Source: Streptomyces durmitorensis (lineage in GTDB: Bacteria; Actinomycetota; Actinomycetes; Streptomycetales; Streptomycetaceae). Taken from it: 64,000 bases of DNA. Under the pieces are notes generated by a model that worked only from the letters and a program-made list of their open reading frames with translations, was not told where the DNA came from and made no database searches. Below are positions 19,875 through 28,292 of the stretch, piece after piece. The DNA is taken from assembly GCF_023498005.1 (NCBI RefSeq), contig NZ_CP097289.1, positions 8,928,001 to 8,992,000 of the forward strand. Reading direction: 5' to 3'. Positions within the stretch are counted from its first letter, which is position 1. Each line of letters opens with the position of its first letter. The position numbers were made by a program, and so were the translations under genes.

Positions 19875-22387
19875 CGACCGCCTCGCAGTATCAGCAGCAG
19901 TTGGCCCTGTTCCGGCGCGGCGGGATCGTTGTCGAGCCGGGCGACCTCGCCCGGGCCGATCCGCAGGACGCCGTCGCAGAGTTCACCGTTGGGCCCGGCG
20001 AACAGCCGCTCCAGTTTGGTCACTTCGGCGCTCGCGACGCCCGGCACCGTCAGCGCCGCGGCGGTGAGCCGGCTCACCGAAACGCCCTGCCCGAAGGTCA
20101 GGTTGTCCGGATGGAAGAACCCGCGGCGCCCTCCGGAAAGCCCCCGATTCCCGAGAGCGTCCAGGAGTGCCGCCCGGACCCGCCCCTGGACGAACCCCGG
20201 CTCCACACAGACGCACAGTCCGACGTCGAGCGGCACATAGGCGGCCGGGGCGACGACAAGGTCGTGGCCGATCCGCCGGTAGCGGCGCAGTCTGCGCTCC
20301 ACCTGTCGCAGCAGCTCCTCGTCCGGCTGCGCGAGGCCCAGCGGATCGATCGTGGTGAGCACCTCGTACCAACTGCCCGTCCACCGGAACGTGGCCGCCG
20401 CCCGCTGCACTCGTGCGGGGCCCGCGTCGTCGCCGCGGGCCGCCAGCATCGCGTAGTCGTCCTCGGTGATCGCCCGCTCGATCCGGGTGCGGAAGGCCAC
20501 CGGCGCAAGTGACTTGACGTCGTCCAGCGTCTCCGGGAGCTGTCCCCCGGCTGCCGGAAGCGGGTTGCCGGGCCTGATGCCCCCGGTGTCACCGCTGCCG
20601 TCGCGCAGCAGCAGCCTGGAGATGGATCCGGCGCCCACGTTGCCCGCCGGTCCATTGCCGACGCGGTAATCCGCCACCAGACGGGTCCCCGCTTCCGGGC
20701 GCCACCCGAGGCGGCCGTCCCCGAACCGCAGATGCGCGCGCCCCTCGTTGTCGGTCTCGACGACGAACTCCCGCGCCCCGGGACCGCTGTCCAACAGATC
20801 GGGGCGAGGAGCCCACCGCGAACCGCCCGGCGGCGCCGCGCCCCCGCGCTGAGCGAGGCTGATCTGCGGCAACGCGCGACGGGGATCCTGCACCGCGAGG
20901 CGGGAGGCGGGCGCGTCAGGGACGTACGGCTCGCGATGGGTGAGCGGGAGCTGCCGCAGTGAGGGGGTGAACGGCCTTGCCACGACGGCTGTTTCGGCGG
21001 GCCGTCCCTCGCCGAGGCAGCTCATGGGTGTCTCCTCGGCGGCCACCGTGCCGAGCGGCTCGCGGTGGACCGTCCGCCCGTGGTCGGCCGCCACGACATT
21101 GCCCCGCGCCATGCTGATGTCCGTGATGAGCGCGCACTGAGGCGCCCTGCCGACCGCCGACAGACACAGCGGAAAGGGCAGGGCGTCCTCCTCGGCCCAC
21201 TCGATCTCGACGACGGGAGCGCCGGGCGGCTCGGAGTACGGATCCACGCCGCTCGCGTCGACGGAGGTGAGCCGGACGGCGTGTCGACGGGACCGGTCGG
21301 CATCCTGCGGCTCCCCGCTGCACGACCCCTTGACCTCCTCGAGGATCAGCACATCGCTCACGCGCAGGGCGAGCCGGCGCCCGCGGTCGAGGAGCGTTGC
21401 CGCGGTCGCTCCGGCGGGCAGCACACAGTCGCGGTTCCCCCAGGTGTGGAAGGGAATGAGGTTGTGGCCGCGCCGGAGTTGGACGGGGCCGTCGCCGAGC
21501 GGCTCGAAGACCTCGTACCCGCCGAACGGCAGCCGCTGGAGATCGTCGGGTGTGAGGACGGCGGGAAGCCCCTGCAGCGACCCGTGCACGGCGAGGAACT
21601 GCACCTGCCCGGGATCGAGGACCCGGTCGGCGTCCGTCTCCAGCGCGACGAACACGCGCGCGTTGCACCCCTCGTGCACGGTGTAATCGACCAGCTTGGC
21701 GTGCCGGCGCACGGAGACGCGCTGCCGGGCGGTCGCGAGGTAGGCCTCGGTGGCGACGGCGTCCTGGTGGTAGCTGAGGTGGTCGCCGACGTAGGCGAGC
21801 AGTTCCGTGAGGACGATCCCGAGGTCGGGGACGTGCCGCTCCTGCCAATCGGGCAGCACGAGCGAGAGCCGGTCCAGGATCAGCCGCCGGAAGCTCGCGT
21901 AGTCCTTGGCCAGGTAGTCGATCTCAGGCTCCGAGGGGAGCGGCTCGTCGCAGACCGGCTCGGTCTTGCAGTCCAGACCGCCGAACGGGCCTTCGAGACA
22001 GTTGGCCTTGAAGCTGAACTCCAGCCGCGCGTACCGGGGATCGAGCCCCGGCAGGGGCCGGTCGGTGGGCCTGCCCCGCTCGTCGGCCACGACGAGGCGC
22101 AAGGTGTACGTCGAGTAGTCGCCGGGAGCGGTCACGCGGACGACCATGCAGTCGTCCGCGCCGGGGCCCTCGGCGCGCCGGACGTCGACGTCGTCCACCT
22201 GGACGGCCAGGGCGCCGGGTCGGTGGTCGATGCGTACGGTGTCCCGGGCGATCCCCTCCGGGGCCCTGCCCAAGAAGAGGACGGTCAGGGTGAGCTGGTC
22301 CTCACTGACCTCGATCCGGTCGAGCCCGTTGACCCGGGGGTGCTTCCTGCGCTGCTCGTCGCGGCACTCAAGGGGGCGACCCGTCAT
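19871..22387 (-). CDS. eCIS putative baseplate assembly (J-like) protein
   Basis: The protein has 838 residues. It is the second baseplate-J-type wedge protein. Marks include IDYLAKDYASFRRLILDRL, then LTELLAYVGDHLSYHQDAVATEAYL, and later VADYRVGNGPAGNVGAG, which is shared with the larger J-like neighbour. The N-terminal 100 residues form a separate beta-rich part. The start ATG 22385-22387 overlaps the gp25 stop (ATGA). The upstream open frame to 22522 is only the gp25 gene in another frame. Confidence 0.9.
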   Translation of the reverse strand: MTGRPLECRDEQRRKHPRVNGLDRIEVSEDQLTLTVLFLGRAPEGIARDTVRIDHRPGALAVQVDDVDVRRAEGPGADDCMVVRVTAPGDYSTYTLRLVVADERGRPTDRPLPGLDPRYARLEFSFKANCLEGPFGGLDCKTEPVCDEPLPSEPEIDYLAKDYASFRRLILDRLSLVLPDWQERHVPDLGIVLTELLAYVGDHLSYHQDAVATEAYLATARQRVSVRRHAKLVDYTVHEGCNARVFVALETDADRVLDPGQVQFLAVHGSLQGLPAVLTPDDLQRLPFGGYEVFEPLGDGPVQLRRGHNLIPFHTWGNRDCVLPAGATAATLLDRGRRLALRVSDVLILEEVKGSCSGEPQDADRSRRHAVRLTSVDASGVDPYSEPPGAPVVEIEWAEEDALPFPLCLSAVGRAPQCALITDISMARGNVVAADHGRTVHREPLGTVAAEETPMSCLGEGRPAETAVVARPFTPSLRQLPLTHREPYVPDAPASRLAVQDPRRALPQISLAQRGGAAPPGGSRWAPRPDLLDSGPGAREFVVETDNEGRAHLRFGDGRLGWRPEAGTRLVADYRVGNGPAGNVGAGSISRLLLRDGSGDTGGIRPGNPLPAAGGQLPETLDDVKSLAPVAFRTRIERAITEDDYAMLAARGDDAGPARVQRAAATFRWTGSWYEVLTTIDPLGLAQPDEELLRQVERRLRRYRRIGHDLVVAPAAYVPLDVGLCVCVEPGFVQGRVRAALLDALGNRGLSGGRRGFFHPDNLTFGQGVSVSRLTAAALTVPGVASAEVTKLERLFAGPNGELCDGVLRIGPGEVARLDNDPAAPEQGQLLLILRGGR

Positions 22388-22749
22388 GGCACACCGCCCT
22401 GGACGAGAGTCTCCTGCCAGACCTCGCCAGTGGCCCGTACCGCGTACTGAAGAACGACCCGCAGCGCCGCGTCCTCCGCCGTCACCTCCAGCGACCGCAC
22501 TTCGATGAGGTCTCCCAGCCACTGCTGCAGACCGGCCTGGACCGTGAATTCGAGCGCGGTCGCCAGCTCCGGGCTGTTCGGCTCGAAGACCTTGCGGAGC
22601 AGACCGCTTCCGAAGTCCGGCCGGTTGACCCGCTCCCCGGGACTCGTGAACAGGAACTGCTCGATCAGGTCGCGGAGATGACCCTCGTCCGTGGTGTCCG
22701 CGGTACGGCCGCGCGCGTCGACGCGGAAGGGATGATCGATGTGCCGCAT
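22384..22749 (-). CDS. eCIS gp25-like baseplate wedge protein
   Basis: The protein has 121 residues and matches the GPW/gp25 family: LIEQFLFTSPGERVNRPDFGS, then the LGDLIEVRSLEV strand region. gp25 proteins start sheath assembly at the baseplate, presenting the same handshake fold as the sheath. Start ATG 22747-22749 shares one base with the stop of the PAAR gene. The length is standard. Confidence 0.93.
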   Translation of the reverse strand: MRHIDHPFRVDARGRTADTTDEGHLRDLIEQFLFTSPGERVNRPDFGSGLLRKVFEPNSPELATALEFTVQAGLQQWLGDLIEVRSLEVTAEDAALRVVLQYAVRATGEVWQETLVQGGVP

Positions 22750-23075
22750 CAGGCCCCCTTGACGCGTTGCTGGGTCGAGATCACACTCAGCCCCGTCCCG
22801 GTCGGCGCACAGGTCGCGGCACTGCCGTCGAGAAGCACCGGCAGGCCCGTGGACTTCACCCGGGTCGCGCCGGAGGTCCACTGCGCCGTGACGCACGGTC
22901 CGTTGCCCGTGGTGGGACGCGGCGCCTTGCAGTCGGGCGAGACGCTGTACGACGTCGGCTGGGTGACGACGGCCTGCCCCGCGACCTTGACGCGCGGGCT
23001 CGACCCGGTCGGCTGGGCGCCGCCGGTGTGCGCGCACTGGACGGTGGCGCCGGAGTGCAGCAGGAACCCGGCCAT
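22749..23075 (-). CDS. eCIS PAAR-like spike tip protein
   Basis: The protein has 108 residues. The repeated short Gly-rich strands with Cys residues, such as CAHTGGAQP, SPDCKAP and CAPTGTG, fit a PAAR-like/DUF4280-type cone that caps the spike and can bind a metal. Immediately upstream is the gpV spike gene, with which it forms the central puncturing device. I chose ATG 23073-23075 because GAGG lies seven bases before it. The adjacent GTG at 23078 would add one residue. Confidence 0.85.
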   Translation of the reverse strand: MAGFLLHSGATVQCAHTGGAQPTGSSPRVKVAGQAVVTQPTSYSVSPDCKAPRPTTGNGPCVTAQWTSGATRVKSTGLPVLLDGSAATCAPTGTGLSVISTQQRVKGA

Positions 23076-23578
23076 CACGTCACCTCAAGACCGTCGCGAT
23101 TGACGGTCACCTTGTTGTCGGTGAGCTGGATCACGCCCTTCTTCCCGGCGTTGATCTCGATGCCGTTCTGGTCGATGGTGATCTTCAGCCCCTTGGCCGT
23201 CACGATGGTGATGCCGGGTGCGTTCGGGGAGTCGTCCAGCGTGACGGTCCCTGCCGGGGTCTTCAGCACCTTCATCTCCGGTCTGGCGGCCGGGAGTTGA
23301 TTGGCCGCCCAGAAGCAGCCGCTCCACACGGGGTAGTGCGGATCGCCGTGCTCGAACTCGATCCAGACGAACGCGTCGACCGGAGGAGTGAGATAGAGAC
23401 CGAGGCCGTTGGCCGCGTACGGCACCGCGGGCAGGGCCCAAGGACTCTTGTCCTCGCCGTACACGTCGACGACTTTGGCGCGGATGCGGCCCTGTGGATC
23501 GCTCGTGCCGTCCTGGAGGCAGTTGTCCGTGACGACGCCCCGGTACTTGCCGTAGTAGGCGGGCCCGTCTGCGCTCAT
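23075..23578 (-). CDS. eCIS gpV-like spike protein
   Basis: The protein has 167 residues. The N-terminal OB-fold reads YGKYRGVVTDN, then DPQGRIRAKV, PWALPAVPYA and VDAFVWIEFEHGDPHYPVWSG, the standard signature of gpV/VgrG spike proteins. A C-terminal beta-prism follows with repeated KGLKITIDQNGIEIN strands. It trimerises on the hub and carries the PAAR tip. Its stop overlaps the PAAR start by one base. Confidence 0.93.
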   Translation of the reverse strand: MSADGPAYYGKYRGVVTDNCLQDGTSDPQGRIRAKVVDVYGEDKSPWALPAVPYAANGLGLYLTPPVDAFVWIEFEHGDPHYPVWSGCFWAANQLPAARPEMKVLKTPAGTVTLDDSPNAPGITIVTAKGLKITIDQNGIEINAGKKGVIQLTDNKVTVNRDGLEVT

Positions 23579-23608
23579 GGCGTTCCCCCGATCATGGCGA
23601 TCCCCCGT

Positions 23609-24721
23609 TCATGACAGCCCCACCCGGGTGGACAGGGCGCCGAGCCCCTCCCGCGTGAGGACGAAGCTCTGCCGATAGCTGCCGCGCTCGATGAGGTGGC
23701 TGACCTCCTGCACGTAGTAGCCGCCGTCATGGCTCTGCCCCGCGCCCCGCACCTCCACCGAACGGCGCGGACGCAGCACCCTCCCGTACCGCACGGCGTC
23801 GAGCTCGCCCCGGCCGGTCACGGCGTCTGCCGCGTCGCTCGACATCGCCATCGCGCGCATTACTGCCTGGACCGGGTCGAGATGGGCCGCGTCGCGGGCG
23901 GTCACCTTGCGCAGCGCGGCGGTCGGGCGGCCGCTGAGGGCGGCCAGCGGACTGGCGGGCAGCGGGATGGTGATCGACAGCCCTGTCCGCGGCTCCAGGA
24001 TCGTGACCTGGGGAGTGGCCGGGCCTGCCGCGTCGAAGCCGAACGTGATCGGCCCCTCGACATTCGCGTCCGGCCCCATGCCCACGGACAGCGGCGGCTG
24101 ACCACCCGGGCCGCGCGGCTCCGGCCCCCAGTAGGCGGTGCTCACGCCTGGCAGCCGGGTCGGCTCCAGGAAGAAGACGAACCCGTTGCGGCGGGCGAGC
24201 CGGCGTACGTAATCGAGGTCGGTGCCCTGCTGGTTCGGAATCCGCATGGATTCGGTGGGCCTGTCGTCCGTGGCCGTGACCTCGGGCCGCAGGCCGTACC
24301 CCGTCACGATCTTCTCGACGATCTCGGCATCGCTCTGCCCCGGATAACTGGCGCTCCGCTCCTCCAGGGCGAGCTCGAAACTCAGGTCGTCACCGGTGAC
24401 GACGAGCCGCGATGCTCCGGGCCGGTCGCTCGGCACCACCTGGTGATCGGTGACGATGCCGTTGATGAGCACGTCGAAAGTGGCCCCCATGGCGACGGCG
24501 ACACTGACCCGGGCCGGTGGGTCGAAGTACCCGCCCCGCAGCAGCCCGTAGTCGACGGCCGAGTCCTTGCCCAGCGCGAACGTCAGCCGGAACGCGTCCT
24601 GCTGCCGACCGGATGACCACACCTGCACCCCGATCAGCGCGTCCACGACCTCGTACGGCGCCGGCAGCACGACCGTCGGCCCCATCAGCAACTGCATCCG
24701 TACGCCGGTGCCCGCCATCAC
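23609..24721 (-). CDS. eCIS gpD/gp27-like hub protein
   Basis: The protein has 370 residues. It matches phage late control D: VSVAVAMGATFDVLINGIVTD, TGDDLSFELALEE, IPNQQGTDLDYVRRLARRNGFVFF split over its length, and a C-terminal GGYYVQEVSHLIERGSYRQSF. The hub adapts the sixfold tube to the threefold spike. The start is GTG 24719-24721, with GGAGG seven bases upstream. The ATG one codon downstream is an alternative. It sits 13 bases after the LysM gene. Confidence 0.92.
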   Translation of the reverse strand: MMAGTGVRMQLLMGPTVVLPAPYEVVDALIGVQVWSSGRQQDAFRLTFALGKDSAVDYGLLRGGYFDPPARVSVAVAMGATFDVLINGIVTDHQVVPSDRPGASRLVVTGDDLSFELALEERSASYPGQSDAEIVEKIVTGYGLRPEVTATDDRPTESMRIPNQQGTDLDYVRRLARRNGFVFFLEPTRLPGVSTAYWGPEPRGPGGQPPLSVGMGPDANVEGPITFGFDAAGPATPQVTILEPRTGLSITIPLPASPLAALSGRPTAALRKVTARDAAHLDPVQAVMRAMAMSSDAADAVTGRGELDAVRYGRVLRPRRSVEVRGAGQSHDGGYYVQEVSHLIERGSYRQSFVLTREGLGALSTRVGLS

Positions 24722-24734
24722 AGACCGCCCTCCA

Positions 24735-25031
24735 TCACAGGCCTCCCCGCGGAACCGGCACGACCAGCCGCCGCCCGGTCACCGCCGTCAGCTCGACCGG
24801 CCGCATGGCGCCGTTCGCGTCGCAGAGCTGCCAGAACTGCTCCGGGTCGCCGAGGTACCGCGCCGTGATGTTGTCGAGCCGCTCGCCCTGCGCGACCGTG
24901 TGTTCCGTGGCGACCGCGGTCGGCGGACCGGCAGGCAGGAAGCGACGGCGAACGTAGACGGTGTCGCGCCCGCCGGGCAGCGTCAGGCGGGCGGTGTCGA
25001 TGCCGCGGTAGCGGCTGGTCACCGAGAACAT
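24735..25031 (-). CDS. eCIS LysM-domain protein
   Basis: The protein has 98 residues. The C-terminal 50 residues are a LysM fold (HTVAQGERLDNITARYLGDP, then FWQLCDANG), like phage tail protein X and the C-terminal part of Afp7-type proteins. In this operon the tube-cap and LysM parts are separate genes. It would sit at the tube-hub junction. The N-terminal 40 residues are basic and unassigned. Confidence 0.9.
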   Translation of the reverse strand: MFSVTSRYRGIDTARLTLPGGRDTVYVRRRFLPAGPPTAVATEHTVAQGERLDNITARYLGDPEQFWQLCDANGAMRPVELTAVTGRRLVVPVPRGGL

Positions 25032-25059
25032 GACGAGGCCCCCAGAAGATGTGATCGAT

Positions 25060-25728
25060 TCAAACGTTCTTGAGGAAGGGCGCGAGATTCTGCGCGGCGC
25101 GTGTCACGTTCGCCGTCGCGCTGATCTCCTTGGCGATCTGGTGCGCGAGGAAGAGCGTGTAGCCCGGGTCGGAGCGCTTCAGGTCGGAGTAGCTGAGGAC
25201 GTCGAGGGTCAGATCGACCTTGGCGAGAAGGGGGTTGAGGGCCGTGTCGTACGCCTCCTCGGTGATCGTGAACCCGGAAAGACGGACCGGCAGCACGCGC
25301 TGCGGCCCCCAGACGAACACGGTCAGCGGGGCCTGCGGAGGAATGATCTCGGTGAACCCGAGCTCGGCGAGGACGGTGTTGGCGACCACGACCGCGCTCT
25401 TCGGATAGAGCAGCATCTCCAGCGCCGACAGCGTCGGCGATATACCGGAGGCCGTCGCGAGCGGATCCGCCTTCTCCAGCTGATCCGCCGCGTCGATCTC
25501 GACATTGAGCGTGATGGTCTCCCGCGGCGCCCCGGTCAGCCGGAACGGCTCGGCACGTGCACCCGCCGCGTCGCCACCGGTACCGCCGCGCGTGGTACGC
25601 GCATCGAGGCGGCGCGTCATCCGCTCCGGGTTGTACTGGAAGACGATCACGCTCGCGAGCGGGTTCGCGGGGTCCATGCCGATGAGCGCGCCCTTCAAGA
25701 GGCGTGGGGAGCGAGGAAAGGCGCTCAT
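25060..25728 (-). CDS. eCIS tube-cap protein (CIS tube protein family)
   Basis: The protein has 222 residues. VIVFQYNPERMTRRL near residue 30, then PRETITLNVEIDAAD and VFVWGPQRVLPVRLSGFTITEEAY, are typical of the CIS tube protein family (Afp7 N-terminal part), which makes the ring between tube and hub. The ATG at 25726-25728 overlaps the stop of the small upstream gene, and GGAGG lies four bases before it. The LysM part expected in fused homologues is encoded by the next gene. Confidence 0.9.
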   Translation of the reverse strand: MSAFPRSPRLLKGALIGMDPANPLASVIVFQYNPERMTRRLDARTTRGGTGGDAAGARAEPFRLTGAPRETITLNVEIDAADQLEKADPLATASGISPTLSALEMLLYPKSAVVVANTVLAELGFTEIIPPQAPLTVFVWGPQRVLPVRLSGFTITEEAYDTALNPLLAKVDLTLDVLSYSDLKRSDPGYTLFLAHQIAKEISATANVTRAAQNLAPFLKNV

Positions 25729-25982
25729 GAGGCCTCCTTGCGGGGCGCGCGTTGCTGGATGGTCGCGGCGATGTGGTGGGCGATGGCCGGCACGGCTACC
25801 CCGGGTGGCAGGGCGGCGCTGAGCGGCCGGGCCAGCTGCGACTCGATCTCCTTGGCCAACTCGGCTTGACCGGAAGGGCCGTCCGGCAGGCGGTCCAGTA
25901 CGAGACGGCGGATACGGAGGCTGATCTCCGGCACGTTGCCTTCGGGTTCCTTGCTCTCTGGGCTCTCTGGCACGGTCCTCAC
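25725..25982 (-). CDS. Small eCIS operon protein, possibly DUF5908/Afp6-like
   Basis: The protein has 85 residues. The centre reads PEISLRIRRLVLDRLPDG, resembling the short IEIRELVI motif of the small DUF5908/Afp6 proteins that precede Afp7 in other systems. The remainder is Pro/Ala-rich and helical. The position just before the tube-cap gene supports this, but the match is short. Start GTG 25980-25982 is one option, and a GTG three codons later is also possible. Confidence 0.6.
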   Translation of the reverse strand: MRTVPESPESKEPEGNVPEISLRIRRLVLDRLPDGPSGQAELAKEIESQLARPLSAALPPGVAVPAIAHHIAATIQQRAPRKEAS

Positions 25983-25983
25983 C

Positions 25984-26973
25984 TCAGTTCCCTGCGCGTT
26001 CGCGACGTCGGTTGAGGTAGTCGGTCATGGTCATCACCGGGGGCGGGGAGGAGGCGGGGGGTGCGGGAGTCGGTGCGGGAGTCGAGGTGGTGGGACGTAG
26101 CTCGATGTGGTCGATGGTGACGTTGATGGAGGGGGGTTGAGGTGGTTGGGGTGGCGCGGCAGGTGCCGTCGGCTGAGCGGCGTACGCGGCGGCGGAGGGT
26201 GTGACGGCCGGGCGTACGGCGGGTGCGGGCAGGGGCAGGGGCAGGGATTGGTGCCGCGTGGGTTGGTGCGCGGGCGGCACAGGGAGCGTGGCCGTCTGGG
26301 GGAGCGCTGCGGTGTGGAGCGGAGACTTCTGCTGCTGCGGGTGCTCCGGCCCCGAGGGAGAACTCGGCGCGGGCGCCGAGTGGGGCTCGGGCAGGGGCTC
26401 CGCGGTCGGCAGGTGCGCCGACTCTTTGACGTACACCGGTACTTGCATCCGTACCGGCCGTACCGGCCGTACCGGCTCTCGGGTCGGGGGCGGGGGCTCG
26501 GCGTCCCGGGGATCTGGGGTGTGCGGTTCGGGTGTCGGAGGTGAGGAGAACGCGGCCGACACCGGCTCGGTATGGCTGACTTCCGTCCCCGTCCCTGTCC
26601 CCGTCCTCGTATCCGTATCCGTCGCGCTCGGTGGCTGAACCGGTGACCGACCGGGTGGGAGGGAGGGCGAGAGCGACGGCAAGCGGGCAGGCAGAGGCGA
26701 TGGCGCAGGCGATGGCCATGACGGCTGGGTCGGCTCCGCCGACGCGGTGATGATGCCCCGGCGGCCTCCCGACAGACCGTCGTCCGACGACGGGATCGGC
26801 GCGAGTGGCTGGAACGGCTGGAAGGGCTCGAACGGCTCATACAGGGACACCACCCGCGGACGTACCAGCCGCCCCGGATCCATCACGCGCGCGGCCTGAT
26901 GACCGGCGAAGCCCCGTGCACTGCCCGCCCCCGCCGTACCGGCCCCCGAGGCTGCTGCCCCTGGCCCGTTCAT
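25984..26973 (-). CDS. Proline-rich low-complexity eCIS operon protein
   Basis: The protein has 329 residues and is mostly Pro/Ser/Thr/Ala with short tandem runs (PVRPVRPVR, TDTDTRTGTGTGTE, LPLPLP). The end reads INVTIDHIELRP, a Pro spacer and VMTMTDYLNRRRERAGN, so a short ordered tail follows the disordered body. Start ATG 26971-26973 overlaps the hub-chaperone stop. A disordered protein with an ordered C-terminal tail could act as a linker, chaperone or length-setting factor. No classic tape-measure gene is seen in the operon. No function is established. Confidence 0.75.
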   Translation of the reverse strand: MNGPGAAASGAGTAGAGSARGFAGHQAARVMDPGRLVRPRVVSLYEPFEPFQPFQPLAPIPSSDDGLSGGRRGIITASAEPTQPSWPSPAPSPLPARLPSLSPSLPPGRSPVQPPSATDTDTRTGTGTGTEVSHTEPVSAAFSSPPTPEPHTPDPRDAEPPPPTREPVRPVRPVRMQVPVYVKESAHLPTAEPLPEPHSAPAPSSPSGPEHPQQQKSPLHTAALPQTATLPVPPAHQPTRHQSLPLPLPAPAVRPAVTPSAAAYAAQPTAPAAPPQPPQPPSINVTIDHIELRPTTSTPAPTPAPPASSPPPVMTMTDYLNRRRERAGN

Positions 26974-27755
26974 GAGCTCACCAGATCCAGGTACGCCTGG
27001 CGGCGCGGCACGCTCATGGCGAGGACATCGCTCTCTCGCCAGCCGTACGCGGAGGCGAGGAGGTGGACCTCGTACAGAGTCCGCCGCGCCCACGCGTCGA
27101 CCTCGGCCCACAGGAAGCCCACGATGTCGAAGCCCTGCTGCCAGGCCGCCGCGCACCCGGGGCAGCGGAGCTCTAACTGGACGTCGGCCTGCGGATCACT
27201 GGCGGCGAGCCACTCGTCGACGGCGTCCAGAACCGCGTCGGGCAGCTGGGCAGCCGCAACTTCCGCGTCTTCCCGACGCGCCGAGAGTATGCAGCGACGC
27301 AGCAGTGTGTCCCGTGCGCTGCCGAGGTCGGTCTCGTCGGCGATGCTCTGGAGGTCCCGGCTGTCGAGGAGACGGACGCGCAGCTCGAATCCGTCGATGT
27401 GCAGAGTGACGGGCCTGATGGGCCCGTCCACGAGTGGGTCCACGCCCTGGGCCGCCGTCGGGTGGTCGATGTGGGTGATATCGGCGCCGGAGAAGTCCAG
27501 TTCCAGGGATTCACCGCACGCGGCGCACGTGGCAAGGGCGACCATACGTTCGCCGAACAGCCGGGTGCGCAGGGCGAGGAGACGGGCGTCGCGTCGGCCG
27601 ATGCTCAGCGAGGCGAGCTCGTCGTCGGTCGCCGATGACTCGTCCGCCATGGCGAGCAGGACGAGGGCCCGCCCTGCCACCGGCCGCGGGACCCCACGCT
27701 CCCACGCCCCGAGCAACTGCTCCGGGTACCGATCGGGACCGTCCTGACCGTCCAT
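26970..27755 (-). CDS. eCIS T4-type baseplate hub assembly chaperone-like protein
   Basis: The protein has 261 residues and contains two CxxC pairs, CAAC near residue 72 and CPGC near residue 210, that could bind zinc. The order of parts and the tail (WARRTLYEVHLLASAYGW, then MSVPRRQAYLDLV) fit the T4 gp26-like hub assembly chaperone family seen in other eCIS operons. Start ATG 27753-27755 shares one base with the tube stop. The longer open frame to 28217 is an out-of-frame shadow of the tube gene. Confidence 0.8.
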   Translation of the reverse strand: MDGQDGPDRYPEQLLGAWERGVPRPVAGRALVLLAMADESSATDDELASLSIGRRDARLLALRTRLFGERMVALATCAACGESLELDFSGADITHIDHPTAAQGVDPLVDGPIRPVTLHIDGFELRVRLLDSRDLQSIADETDLGSARDTLLRRCILSARREDAEVAAAQLPDAVLDAVDEWLAASDPQADVQLELRCPGCAAAWQQGFDIVGFLWAEVDAWARRTLYEVHLLASAYGWRESDVLAMSVPRRQAYLDLVSS

Positions 27756-28282
27756 CACGGGCCCGGCTCGGTGAAGGTCGGCTCGTCGGGCTCCGGACGC
27801 TCGTAGTCGCGCTCCCAGCCCTCGTTCTCCAGCTTGAGGTGCTGGATCGCCACGGCGTTGGCGTTCGCGTCGAGATCGGGTACGGCCTGGAACTCGGAGA
27901 CCCAGCAGCGGTACACCTTGTAGGCGATGGCGACCTGGCCCGCTTCGTTGAGGATCTCGATGATGATGTCCTTGCGGAAGTCGCGCAGGGACACCTCGGC
28001 GCCGAGCCCCGATCCGAAGTTCCAGACCTTGTTGGCCCACTGCTCGAACCGCGGGTCGTGCGTGATCCCGCGCTCCAGGGTGATGGCCTCGTACTCCGTC
28101 CGCCCCGGGGACTTCCGGCTGCTGCTGGGGTCTCCGCCTTCGCGATGCCGCACGACCTCCGTGGTCCGCTTGAACGAACTCACCTTGCTGACGCCCGCGA
28201 CGTACTGGCCGTCCCACTTGACCAGGAACTTGAAGTTCTTGTACGGGTCGAATCGCCGCTGAGCGACGGTGAACTGGGCCAT
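27755..28282 (-). CDS. eCIS inner tube protein (T4 gp19 family)
   Basis: The protein has 175 residues. FDPYKNFKFLVKWDGQYVAGVSKVSSFKRT is spread over the N terminus in the standard tube pattern, followed by TLERGITHDPRFEQWANKVW and a C-terminal LENEGWERD strand. Stacked hexamers form the inner tube that carries cargo. Only one tube gene is present. It starts ten bases after the sheath stop. Confidence 0.96.
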   Translation of the reverse strand: MAQFTVAQRRFDPYKNFKFLVKWDGQYVAGVSKVSSFKRTTEVVRHREGGDPSSSRKSPGRTEYEAITLERGITHDPRFEQWANKVWNFGSGLGAEVSLRDFRKDIIIEILNEAGQVAIAYKVYRCWVSEFQAVPDLDANANAVAIQHLKLENEGWERDYERPEPDEPTFTEPGP

Positions 28283-28292
28283 GTCGCTTCCC

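Noticed and set aside
26034..26840. Additional long open frames on both strands over the proline-rich gene
   Set aside because: They are frame shadows of a low-complexity gene. Only the frame from 26973 has coupled start and stop overlaps with neighbours.
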